This document shows, in pieces, positions 1-8,967 of a DNA stretch of 64,000 nt. This DNA comes from Torreya grandis (lineage: Eukaryota > Streptophyta > Pinopsida > Cupressales > Taxaceae). The stretch is taken from assembly GCA_037957365.1 (NCBI GenBank), contig JARHVA010000157.1, positions 4,908,001-4,972,000 of the forward strand. The letters are read 5' to 3'. The notes below the pieces were generated by a model. The model was given only the letters and a program-made list of their open reading frames with translations, was not told the origin of the DNA and ran no database searches. The position numbers and the translations under genes are program-made. The first letter of the stretch is position 1; every line of letters starts with the position of its first letter.

Positions 1-950
1 TTGGCGGACTTGAAGGTTTATGTTGCACTTTTGAAAATTGTGATCCACAGTCCTAGATTTGAAAATGTTTAAATTGGAGATTTTGCCTTATATTTAATAG
101 GTTGGTTGGCCATTGTATTAGTCATTGTGTGGGTTGTTGTTGGTCTTATTTTTTCCTAATTATAGGCTCTTCCAAATTTTGGGATCATTGTTATGTGCAT
201 TTTGTCTCTCTTGCTAAGGTGATTGCAATTGTACAATCATTAGCAAGCTTTAAGAGCATCTCTATATGCCTCCTCTGTCTAACATGGAGTAGATCCACCA
301 CACTTGTTCCCATGACATAATTTTTAAACATTGGTGTATGTAATATTTTCTTTCAAGTTAAGGGAAAATACTTGTGGTTCTTTATTCTATCCTATTAATG
401 AAATGAAATAATGTATTTTACAAGTTTTATTGATTGGATATTTGGGTTTGTGTTCATTATTGGTTGTCATTTTAAGCATGTGCATGTGTTATAAATCCCT
501 TTTTACAGTTATATATGGAAACATGTTGTTGAATACCTTTTAAGGGCACCTTAGGTTCATGAATTTAGCAGGAAAAAGTATTTGAGATTCTAGTTTCAGT
601 GTATGTTCTAGGGTTTCAGGGATCATTTGGGCATTTGTATTCTATTGGCACCAATAGATGCAAATTTCTCCTTGTAGTTTCCATGGCTTGCATTTTAATT
701 TTCTTACATCTTTGCAATAGGTGATGTCATGTATGTTAAAATAATCCATGATATTTGAAAAAAGTACCAACACACCACCATACCCTTCCTCTTTATTATT
801 ACCAAACTATCTTACCTTGTCCTAGCCTACAAATGATACAATCCTTATTGCATATCATAAGTGACATTTGCCTATAGATGCATAAAATATTGCATACTTA
901 ACATGTGTTTTCAGTTTGTGCTTTAAATGACCCAACATTGTAGTTTTCCA
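1..950. other. Unassigned AT-rich sequence
   Basis: I find no long open frame, structural repeat or recognisable domain here. The few open frames are short (about 70 codons) and show no family resemblance. It may be the 3' untranslated part of the LINE to the right or older decayed repeat. Confidence 0.4.
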
Positions 951-979
951 TTCAGCCCCTATTGTTGAAAATTCTTTAG

Positions 980-2680
980 AATAAACATTGCAGTCACTTT
1001 CATATCTATCTTTAGTAGCTTGTATATAACCTAGAGCATTTGCTCATTCCATGTGATAACCCTTCTCAAGTGGAGTGAGCTTGTTTGGTTGTATTCTTAT
1101 CAAATTTGTGTTCCCTTGTGCCAATAATCCCAATGGAGGTTGAGTTATAGAACCACTCCATGCGAGCAAGCTACCCCTGTAGGTCCTCTCACCTTGGTTC
1201 AGGTAGAGGCAGAAGTAGTAGGGAGTTGACCATACCTTTTGTAGGTGCCTCTCAGTCATTTTCTATGTCTGATCAAGTCTTGATGCTAAACCCTTCCTCA
1301 GCTATAACAACATACTAGCATATTTTTCATCATTGCTTGCCATTTTTTCTCAAGTGTGCAAGGTTGAGTGCATGAGGTGTACAACTGGGAACCAACAAAT
1401 TCAATTCCAAGCATCTTGAGCCCTACCACAAAGCCAAAAAATGTGTAAGGGACTCAGTTTAATCACAAGTAGGACATCTAGGAGGAGCAATCCCCATGTG
1501 AAGTAATCTTTTATCTACAGGGAGGCCTTGAAAAATAAATCACCATGCAAAAATGGCTTTCTTGGGCTCAACAATAGTAGCCTAGACAATCATAAATCTA
1601 CTATCCCAAATCAAAGTTGGGCTACTAAGATACCAATAATTATTGAGCATCTCCCAAGGAGGAGTGGTTGGGGAGAGCCACTGATAACCAAGCTAGGGTT
1701 TGTATTGAAGCATGGGTGTGGAAGTAGACCAGTTCTTGCATTTTCACCACCTAGGGGATTCAGTGAGACCAATTTTGTGCAAAGCATAATCAGGGATAAC
1801 CATCTAAATTTCATAAATTGATTCAAAGTCCTAGGGATTTAGCTTGTACTTAACCTTAAGGACCTCCAAAATGAGTTAAGATCTGGTGCATTTGTCAAGA
1901 ATATACCTTAAAGTTCTAATGTCATGGCAGTATAGCCTCAGGGTTTTAATCTTGGGAGCTTATGCCAAAGTTCATTAATAGTGATAACAAGGGACCACCA
2001 TAGAGAATGAGAGTTAATAAATAGGCCAAACGTGAACCCATCACCCTTCCAAAGCAACCAGGGTTTGATAGACTCCTAGGTTTTCCACATGTTTTTGACA
2101 ATAAAGGTCTTAATGATTTTAACAAAGGCTAGGGTGATGAGCAGAGTTTTAAAGCCTATATTCCTCCAACCTTTTTGACCCTAAGGAGCCCCTGAGGATA
2201 TGCAATTTATGAGAAAAACTTTCTAGGCCTCCTATCCTTCAATAGCTCTGATAATCTACTTAGGACAAAGGGTGAAACCTTGTTTGGCTATGTCAATCAA
2301 GCCAAGGCCTCTATCCTCTCTAGATTGGCAGTAAATATCCCATGCCTCCCGATGAAAGCCTTTGTTGCCTTTGGAGTTGGCCCAAATAAATTCCCTGAGT
2401 AATTTTTCAATCTTCTTATAGGCAACTTTTGAGGGAGCCCAGTAGGAATTTTGGACTGGTAGGTGGTGGAGGTGTTTTCAAATACCATTAAGGTCAATCT
2501 TAGCTAGTCCACTTAATAGATATTGTTGTGGATACAAATAATAATTAGAAGTAATAGCTCTTTTCAAAGAGGTTTAGCTCACAGTGTTGAAAGGATGGAA
2601 AAGGCTAATAATTGAGGCCAATTTGTAAATCATATCAATGACCTATCTGGTAGAGTTGTTAAGGTGTGGATAATCAATGA
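980..2680 (-). pseudogene. LINE ORF2 C-terminal remnant (RT tail and zf-RVT)
   Basis: This is the 3' end of a non-LTR retrotransposon ORF2, read right to left. Around 2540-2260 the minus strand gives the thumb/connection region that follows LINE reverse transcriptase, with phrases such as KKIEKLLREFIWANSKGNKG and EDRGLGLIDIAKQG. Around 1500-1380 it gives the zinc-finger RVT domain, with CPTCD followed by ESLTH and then, after a frameshift, WLCGRAQDAWN. Further down (1259-1044) a stop-free piece of 71 codons remains. The palm with the catalytic YADD is absent, as is the endonuclease, so the copy is 5' truncated, as is common for LINEs. Several stops and at least one frameshift make it a pseudogene. 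The domain call rests on motif memory, not a search. Confidence 0.7.
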
Positions 2681-2689
2681 AATTGTCAA

Positions 2690-3029
2690 AAAAATAAAAT
2701 GGCTTTACGGTAAATGAGAAAGGACAAAGTTTCAACATATTATGAGAAAATTAAACCAAGTAACTAATTGGGTGACAAACTAAGGTGTGAATTTGAGGAT
2801 AATAGCTCAAGTTCCTAATAAGGTTTAGTGCCCTCCCTTTCAGGGTGACTTGCAAAAAAAAATAGTGGAAGATATATCCCATTCCAATGTAAGGGATAAA
2901 CATATACCCTAATATAAGTAGTATATAACCTTTATAAGAGGGGGTTCTCAAATAATAAGTATAGGTAAATAATATTTATAATATCTGATGATGGAGGTGT
3001 GGCTGGTCTGTAAAGGGGATTTATTTGCC
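2690..3029. other. Spacer between two LINE remnants
   Basis: AT-rich sequence with no frame or repeat that I recognise. It separates a minus-strand LINE ORF2 tail from a plus-strand LINE ORF1, so the two remnants are head-opposed and cannot be one simple insertion. Confidence 0.4.
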
Positions 3030-4067
3030 CCTCCAAATCTAAACCAATGATTGTTATTTGTTAAGAAGATTATGTCCTTTGTGAACAATCTTTTATATCT
3101 TCAACTAGACCTCAACTTAAGAGTAGGTTTCGCCATGAAGCTAGACCTATTGTTGCTAAATCCTACGATGCCACTATTGAGGGCCTTTGTGTGGTTGACT
3201 CCATAGTTGTTTTTCTTGTTGCACCTTCTGCTTATGACCCTATTTTAGCTGTGTCCCATCCAAAGGAGTCTATGACTAAGCATAGTGCTTCTAACCCATC
3301 TCATGTGGAAGCACCTACCAAAACTAGTTTTTTAACTAGTGATTTTTTGACTTACGGCCATGATCCCTATTTGCAGTCATAACCTAGGGTTAAGGATCTT
3401 CACTAACAAAGTGACAACTCTTTTCAAATATCATATGAGAATGAGGGTGGCTCTAATGTGCATTGGGTTTATGCTAAATGCATTAACATTTTGAACCCTT
3501 TCCATGCGTGCAATGATTATTGTAAATCATAGATCCCCTCTGATTCTTCTATTGGGCCCCCTCTCTTGTTGATGCTTCTAGGTTGTTAGCATTTCACCCC
3601 TCTATTGGGTTTTTTCTAGGTGATGTTCTTATTCAGTTCTTAGCAGATATCCTTGACCAGTTTCTTCCTGATTCTTTATTTTTAGAAGTGGAAGCTGAGA
3701 TTGGTTGTAAATATCTATTTGGAAAGTGTCTGAGCATGTTTCTTTTTGTGTCTACTCTTTCTTATCAGGATTTTGTTGCTTGAAATTCCATTGTTGCCCC
3801 CTCTTTCACTCTATTGAGTTCCAAGTTTTTTTCTTGTTAAGTTGCATAGCCCCTCTAACAAATATTTTGTTCTTAATTCTAGTTTGTGGTTTTCAAAAAA
3901 TTTATTTGATTTTTATGTCATTAGAATCCTTTCTTTAACCCTAATAAGATTCAAATCTCAACTACTCCACTATGGATTAGGTTGTACAATCTTCTACCAA
4001 TTTTAAGGAATGAGAAGTTCATTAAGATGCTTGTGAATAGAGTTGGCTCTTTTGTGAGAATTGGTGA
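3030..4067 (+). pseudogene. LINE ORF1 remnant, first part (DUF4283-like)
   Basis: This is the N-terminal part of a plant LINE ORF1, an RNA-binding nucleocapsid-like protein. The best evidence is at 3937-4067, where the plus strand reads TTPLWIRLYNLLPILRNEKF and then VNRVGSFVRIGDD, the pattern of DUF4283 (PxWIRLYxLPxxxW, then GxxxGxFxxID). Upstream fragments (3191-3382, 3583-3783) are open in different frames, so frameshifts are present. The frame is cut at 4067 by element A and resumes after 7979. Joining the flanks across one copy of the 5-bp duplication restores continuity into the second half of DUF4283. Confidence 0.65.
4063..4067. repeat. Target-site duplication of element A, left copy
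   Basis: GGTGA directly left of the A terminus. The identical GGTGA lies at 7980-7984 directly right of it. A perfect 5-bp duplication is the length expected for copia integrase. Confidence 0.95.
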
Positions 4068-4461
4068 TGATAGGAAGGCCCCTTATCCAACGGTAGCACA
4101 ATTGATTACTTATATATGAGCAATTGAACACGGAAATTATACCAGAATGATTAAGAGACTAGAAACATGAGACAACAAAGAATTTGAGAGACAATACACA
4201 CAGTTGTATTAGATAATACTAGAAGAAAATACAAATAAGGAAGATGCCACTTCTCCCTCCACCTCAAAGGCTTGCCACACCTCAAGACCTTCTTCCCTCT
4301 CTCTTGCTCAACACAAAACCAACTCTAAAACCTGAGTTACAATCCCTCCTTGAATGCTATAGCTGATCTCCTTGACCTTACACCTGTAGATCTCCTTGAC
4401 CTTGCTTGCTTCAATGCTCTTACTTGATCAATATGATGATAACAATACATGCCTCATGGTT

Positions 4462-4471
4462 CTTTAAATAG
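4462..4471 (-). promoter_or_regulatory. Probable TATA box of element A LTR
   Basis: The minus strand reads CTATTTAAAG, a good plant TATA match. The same site is at 7646-7655 in the 5' LTR. The cluster of GACGTC palindromes lies about 140-250 bp upstream on the element strand. Confidence 0.5.
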
Positions 4472-4604
4472 GAATCCATGGTTACAAAAATAGCCCTCTA
4501 ACTACTAAAATTAGACACACAGCTCGCGACTTAAAATAGTCTCTTAGCATGCAAACACTCGATTTAACTAACTGACTGTTCGTAAACAGCAGTTCTGGAC
4601 CGCA

Positions 4605-4725
4605 CAGGCGACCGACGTCGGTCCCTGCTTGTCTGGTGTTGCCGACGTCGGCCGACTCTCTGCCATCGCCGGTCTCCTTCTCCACTGCATCTGACCGACG
4701 TCGGTCATACTACCGACGCCGGTGT
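4605..4725 (-). repeat. ACCGACGTCGGT palindrome cluster in A LTR
   Basis: At least three close copies of the 12-bp perfect palindrome ACCGACGTCGGT or its GCC variants occur here, near 4611, 4643 and 4690, with a GACGCCGG form near 4712. The same cluster is in the 5' LTR at about 7790-7910. GACGTC contains the ACGT core bound by plant bZIP proteins; any regulatory role is inference. Confidence 0.75.
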
Positions 4726-4795
4726 CTCTGGTTCTTCAGCATCCTTTCTTCATGTGTGTGCAAACGGTTGAAGCTTTTAGCTCCACACCCTAACA

Positions 4796-4808
4796 ATCTC
4801 CCACTTGG
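4796..4808 (-). other. Polypurine tract of element A
   Basis: The plus strand reads ATCTCCCACTTGG next to the 3' LTR, so the element strand has CCAAGTGGGAGAT, the usual copia polypurine tract. Element G has the same string at 31440-31452. Confidence 0.85.
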
Positions 4809-4859
4809 AGATAAACAGCTGCAACCTGTACCTGTACACCATCTATTTTGTTCCTTAGG

Positions 4860-5480
4860 CCCTGTATCCCTCTTCAAAGTCACCCTTGAAGACCAACCAC
4901 CATGCAAACCTGTGATGCTATATCTGTCACCTATGCCACAAGAACTTTGCTGCTCCCAAATTCTTCATGACATACTTTTGAACCAACTCTACCCTTAGCT
5001 CAGAAAACTCCCTGTATATGCAACCCTGCAAAAAGTAACACAATACAGTAACAGGATAATGTAGCTAATATTATCCAACCTGGTAAAGATAAAATACAAT
5101 GGTCAAACCTCCATTGCCCTGCAGCTAACTCAAGACCATATACCATAGCCTTCTATCTCAGATGTCCATCCACTCTCTTCTCTAAAACGGGAATCCATCC
5201 CTCTATATCCAGCTGACAACTCCACCAACAAGTACCTGTTTGGCTCTAATCCAAGGACTCACACTCCTCATCCATGTCAAGCTCCCACTGTTTCTGGATT
5301 CTACCTGCATTGCTTCCTCCATCTTCCTAGTTCAAGACTATCAGAAAGCAATATAAAGAAGGTGAACAACGAATATGAGGTTCACATACCTTTTCTGACC
5401 TATGTATGGGTGTTTGAGACTCATAGATCCACCCAACATCTGTTCCAGTGACCGATCTCGGCCAACTCCCAGTCTGCTCC
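4860..5480 (-). pseudogene. Scraps of copia RT and 3' UTR in element A
   Basis: Aligned by eye to G, this stretch keeps the RT N-terminus (an EEAMQVES-like phrase), a piece corresponding to DHCVYF...SYIILLLY at about 5040-5090, and the 3' untranslated region. The YVDD active site and most of the palm are deleted: the sequence breaks off just before YVDD. It shows that A arose by several internal deletions of a full-length element, not by capture of a gag gene. Confidence 0.65.
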
Positions 5481-5499
5481 CGACCGATGTCGATTCCAT

Positions 5500-5700
5500 G
5501 CACTGATCCTGACTGCCGACGTCGTTACCCCTGGCCGACGCCGGTGTCCCCCCTGCCGACGTCGGTCCTGATGACCGACGTCAGACTTCTCCTGTCTGAC
5601 CTACTGACCTTGCTGGTCTGCACATGACCGAAGCCAGTGTCTGGATGACCGACGTCGGTTCCAAGTAACCGACATCGGTGCCTGTGTGTTCCCGTGAGTG
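5500..5700 (-). repeat. ACCGACGTCGGT array inside the coding linker of A
   Basis: About ten exact or one-to-two-base variants of ACCGACGTCGGT occur in 200 bp, in the region between integrase and RT. This is the same motif as in the LTR. Element G has the homologous array, more decayed, at about 29580-29690. Confidence 0.8.
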
Positions 5701-6608
5701 ATGAATTCTTCATCCGCGAGCTCTTCTTGGATCAAATCTATATCCATGCTGCCCTGCTCAGATTTATTTACTGCCTGTAACTGTTCTAAGGCCTTCATCT
5801 CCTCCATGAACACCAAGACATCCCTGTTCTTGTCAAAAGCCTTAAATTTCCTTTTCCTGCAATGAATTCTATCCATGCCTTCTGAATTTGAACACATACC
5901 TTTTGAGTCAAGAACTTCCATTCCCTTCTTATTCATGTGGCCCTGCCTATTAGACCACATATACGAATCTGCACCAGAAGTGGAATCAGTAGTACAAGTA
6001 GATAGATGAAGAGTACCTACTTTCTTACCTCTTGCTAAAACAAGTGCTCCCTTGGTAACCTTCCAAGAATCTGCTGTGAGGGTTATTGTGCATCCCTCAT
6101 CTCCCAACCTTCTTACAGAAATCAGACTCTGCTTCAGAATTGGAACATGCATGACTTCCTTCAACACCCATGTGTTGTCAATCTGCAATCTCAGCTGCAC
6201 TTTCCCTTTGCCAACTATCTGACAAGGCGTACCATCCCCTAAATAAAGAACTCCAAAATCTCCCTGTTCATACTCATGAAACAAATCTCTGTTTGGGGAT
6301 GCATGAAAAGATGAACCAGAATCTAATATCCATGATCCTACGTGACTATCCAAAGAAAGTATGAGAGCATCCTGTACCACAATGTTTGCATCTTTTGCTT
6401 CTTCCATACCTGTATGTTGATTCTCTTTATCTCTCAACCAACACTCCTTCTTTGTATGTCCCTTCTTTCCACAAAACCAGTAGGTAATACCTTTAGACTC
6501 GGATCTCCTTCCCGACCTTGATTTTCCTTGCTCAATCTTCTCCTTTTGCCTTCCTCTGCTTTCCACACTTAGAGCGTTTCCTGATGATTCACCTGCATAT
6601 TTCTTCAT
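5601..6608 (-). CDS. Element A second frame: zinc knuckle, protease, truncated integrase
   Basis: This is an open frame of 335 codons. Residues 1-45 are a basic RS-rich stretch; a CCHC-like knuckle follows at about 46-60 (YWFCGKKGHTKKEC), with Tyr where the first Cys should be. Retropepsin follows at about 93-130 with WILDSGSSFHASPNRDLF, where DSG holds the catalytic Asp. The Gag-pre-integrase region comes next (HVPILKQSLISVRRLGDEG, then GALVLARGKKVGTLHLSTC) and ends at a partial GHMNKKGMEVL of the integrase zinc domain. The last about 50 residues are the integrase-RT linker, translated from the GACGTC repeat array. The frame overlaps the gag frame by 20 nt in a different phase. Compared with G, about 11 nt are missing at the overlap, so a deletion split one gag-pro gene; ribosomal frameshifting is the less likely alternative. 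Confidence 0.85.
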   Translation of the reverse strand: MKKYAGESSGNALSVESRGRQKEKIEQGKSRSGRRSESKGITYWFCGKKGHTKKECWLRDKENQHTGMEEAKDANIVVQDALILSLDSHVGSWILDSGSSFHASPNRDLFHEYEQGDFGVLYLGDGTPCQIVGKGKVQLRLQIDNTWVLKEVMHVPILKQSLISVRRLGDEGCTITLTADSWKVTKGALVLARGKKVGTLHLSTCTTDSTSGADSYMWSNRQGHMNKKGMEVLDSKGMCSNSEGMDRIHCRKRKFKAFDKNRDVLVFMEEMKALEQLQAVNKSEQGSMDIDLIQEELADEEFITHGNTQAPMSVTWNRRRSSRHWLRSCADQQGQ

Positions 6609-7176
6609 TCAAAATCACACTCACAACATCATCAACCTTTAAGATTTTAGAAGTAGATGCAGAGTTACTTACTGCCATAACCATACCGTCCCAACTTTCA
6701 GGCAAAGAACATAATATCAAGAGAGCCTTTACCTCATCGTCAAAAACAATGTTGACTGAAGCTAGTTGGTTTACCAAACCATGGAAATCACTGAGATGAG
6801 TATGTACCGAACCTCCTTCCTGCATTTGTAAAGTAAATAGCTGCTTCATAAGGTATACCTTATTAGAAGCCGAGGGCTTTTCGTATAAATTTGCCAAGGA
6901 CTTTATCAACTCTTTCGTTGTTTTGCACTGTGATAAGCTGGAAATCACAGAAGCTCCAAGACTCAACCTTATGGAACCAAGAGCCTTCCGATCAAGAACA
7001 CTCCATTCTTCATCCTTCATATCTATGGGCTTGCATGCAACCCCACCCAACGGTAAGTACAGATCCTTCTGATACAGATAGTCCTCAATCTGCATCCTCC
7101 AGTGTTGATAATTTTTGCCGTTAAACTTCTCCATTCGTAGCCTGCTTTCTTCTGCCATTGCTGAACTCCCACTCAA
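6589..7176 (-). CDS. Element A Gag (copia, UBN2-type)
   Basis: Intact 195-codon frame for the capsid-like part of a copia Gag. It starts MSGSSAMAEESRLRMEKFNG; the Met of MAEE aligns with the gag start of G at 27363. Family landmarks in order: KFNGKNYQHWRMQIEDYL (DUF4219-like), then DRKALGSIRLSL, LYEKPSASNKVYLMKQLF, and the UBN2 region with LLILCSLPESWDGMV and VDDVVSVILNEE. Gag packages element RNA into cytoplasmic particles. The frame stops at ICR just before the basic domain and zinc knuckle, which continue in the next frame. It is the only retroelement gag in the window without a premature stop, in keeping with the youth of A. Confidence 0.9.
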   Translation of the reverse strand: MSGSSAMAEESRLRMEKFNGKNYQHWRMQIEDYLYQKDLYLPLGGVACKPIDMKDEEWSVLDRKALGSIRLSLGASVISSLSQCKTTKELIKSLANLYEKPSASNKVYLMKQLFTLQMQEGGSVHTHLSDFHGLVNQLASVNIVFDDEVKALLILCSLPESWDGMVMAVSNSASTSKILKVDDVVSVILNEEICR

Positions 7177-7238
7177 TCAAAAAACCCTGTGAATGACCTG
7201 TAATCAAAAAACAATAACCTGCTTCTTGCAAACCGTAG

Positions 7239-7250
7239 CTCTGATACCAA
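7239..7250 (-). other. Primer-binding site of element A
   Basis: The plus strand reads GCTCTGATACCA, so the element strand has TGGTATCAGAGC, complementary to the 3' end of plant initiator-Met tRNA. It sits one base from the 5' LTR, as expected for copia. Confidence 0.95.
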
Positions 7251-7251
7251 C

Positions 7252-7979
7252 TGATAGGAAGGCCCCTTATCCAACGGTAGCACAATTGATTACTTATATA
7301 TGAGCAATTGAACACGGAAATTATACCAGAATGATTAAGAGACTAGAAACATGAGACAACAAAGAATTTGAGAGACAATACACACAGTTGTATTAGATAA
7401 TACTAGAAGAAAATACAAATAAGGAAGATGCCACTTCTCCCTCCACCTCAAAGGCTTGCCACACCTCAAGACCTTCTTCCCTCTCTCTTGCTCAACACAA
7501 AACCAACTCTAAAACCTGAGTTACAATCCCTCCTTGAATGCTATAGCTGATCTCCTTGACCTTACACCTGTAGATCTCCTTGACCTTGCTTGCTTCAATG
7601 CTCTTACTTGATCAATATGATGATAACAATACATGCCTCATGGTTCTTTAAATAGGAATCCATGGTTACAAAAATAGCCCTCTAACTACTAAAATTAGAC
7701 ACACAGCTCGTGACTTAAAATAGTCTCTTAGCATGCAAACACTCGGTTTAACTAACTGACTGTTCATAAACAACAGTTCTGGACCGCACAGGCGACCGAC
7801 GTCTGTCCCTGCTTGTCTGGTGTTGCCGACGTCGGTCGACTCTCTACCGTCGCCGGTCTCCTTCTCCACTGCATCTGACCGACGTCGGTCATACTGCCGA
7901 CGCCGGTGTCTCTGGTTCTTCAGCATCCTTTCTTCATGTGTGTGCAAACGGTTGAAGCTTTTAGCTCCACACCCTAACA
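7252..7979 (-). repeat. Element A 5' LTR (728 bp)
   Basis: Same length and ends as 4068-4795, with about nine substitutions, eight of them transitions. Its probable TATA box is at 7646-7655 and the GACGTC palindrome cluster at about 7790-7910. Confidence 0.95.
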
Positions 7980-8730
7980 GGTGATTCCTCTTAGGACCTC
8001 AAATTTGTTAAAGCTTGTGCCTTTGTTAACCTCTCCAAACTGCTCTTCCATTCGATGAACCTTCTCTCCTCATGTGACTCATGGACTTAGTTACTTAACT
8101 ATGGAGACCTCCCCTTCCACTCTTTTCCATTTCAATCTTCATGGGCATCAGATTGTTAGGTGTCATTCTAGGTCGAGAGGTCCCCCCTCCTCAGTGTTCC
8201 CAAGTTTGGAAAATGAAAGTTGGAACTCCCCACCAGGAATTCTTGTGGCACAATAATAATAAATTCTTTCATCCTCCTTTTATGGCTCCTTGATCCAATG
8301 AGGTCCTTGTGGAGGATTATTTGAAGAAGAATACTTCTAAAATGAAAGGGGGTGGAATAAAAGAGGAACTTTTTAGAGAAGATGTTGAGAATTTGTCCAT
8401 ACCCCTCCCCTCACTCACTCACCCCCTCCCTCCTGCACTTTCCCCACCTCGTGCACCTATTGACTCCCCTCCTTGGGTTGTTCCCCCTTGTTGCCCATCC
8501 CTTCCCCTTTGTTATCCCCCTCTCTCCTACTGTTGTCCCTCACCCTAAGTGAGTAGAAAAATTCAAAGCTGACATGGGCACTATCACTAAGAAGAGAGGT
8601 AGATGCTCTAAGGCAGAAAGGCTAAGGATGGAAGTAGAAGAATTGGTGAGAGATGGATCTCAATGGATGATGAAGGATTTGATTTTAAGGCATGAGAAAA
8701 AATAGGCCCTACCCTATGGTTAAGGGCTAT
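7980..8730 (+). pseudogene. LINE ORF1 remnant, second part
   Basis: Continuation of the plus-strand LINE ORF1 after the A insertion. It opens with the end of DUF4283 (KFVKACAFVNLSKLLFHS). A degraded zinc-knuckle-like stretch follows near 8130-8165 (HGHQIVRCHSRSR). A proline-rich region lies at 8400-8545, and the basic tail KAERLRMEVEELVRDGSQ at about 8605-8665. Such a Pro-rich and charged C-terminus is usual for plant LINE ORF1. Stops and phase changes are frequent. Confidence 0.6.
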
Positions 8731-8967
8731 GTCACTCTTATTTTGGAGTTCCTTTAGTTGAATTTTGCCCTTGTGTTGTTATTTTTGAGTTCTTACGTGA
8801 TAGATTGGTTTAAGTTTCATGAAAGGGTTGTAGTTTCCTTTTTGTGTATCTTTTTGTTATTTGGTAGAGGATTGGTGACCTATTGCTATTTATTTCCTTT
8901 ATCTTGTGGATATATTTTATCTTAGTTTGTGGGGTCTAGTAGGTTTTGGTGGATATCTTGGTTTCTT
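8731..8967 (+). other. LINE inter-ORF sequence, no gene seen
   Basis: T-rich sequence after LINE ORF1, ending where the copia B array begins. ORF2 of this LINE is not present, so the array either inserted here or replaced it. Confidence 0.4.

Larger units (their letters stand above)
4068..4795 (-). repeat. Element A 3' LTR (728 bp)
   Basis: Starts TGATAGG and ends CTAACA on the plus strand, so on the element strand it runs TGTTAGGG to CCTATCA, with TG/CA ends. It matches 7252-7979 over the full length. The first 457 bp (plus-strand order) are identical; all nine differences lie at about 4525-4712, where copies of ACCGACGTCGGT cluster. Confidence 0.95.
4068..7979 (-). mobile_element. Element A: young non-autonomous copia derivative (TR-GAG-like)
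   Basis: This is a complete 3,912-bp LTR retrotransposon on the minus strand, with two 728-bp LTRs, an initiator-Met type primer site, a polypurine tract, and GGTGA duplicated on both sides. It encodes Gag, a zinc knuckle, protease and the start of the integrase zinc domain. The integrase core and RNase H are missing, and RT survives only as scraps without the YVDD active site. It therefore cannot retrotranspose alone. Its 3' untranslated region, integrase-RT linker and gag are clearly homologous to autonomous element G (26736-31999), which identifies the type of partner that could supply the missing enzymes. Gag-bearing non-autonomous elements (TR-GAGs) are a described class. LTRs differ at about 9 of 728 sites, so insertion was recent. 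Confidence 0.93.

Noticed and set aside
1528..1826. Two overlapping frames of 97 and 71 codons on opposite strands
   Set aside because: They lie within the decayed LINE ORF2 remnant; neither matches the LINE reading frame over its length or any family I know.
4482..4998. Frames of 67 to 120 codons across the A LTR and its border
   Set aside because: They cross LTR and untranslated sequence, and similar frames recur in the other LTR only through LTR identity.
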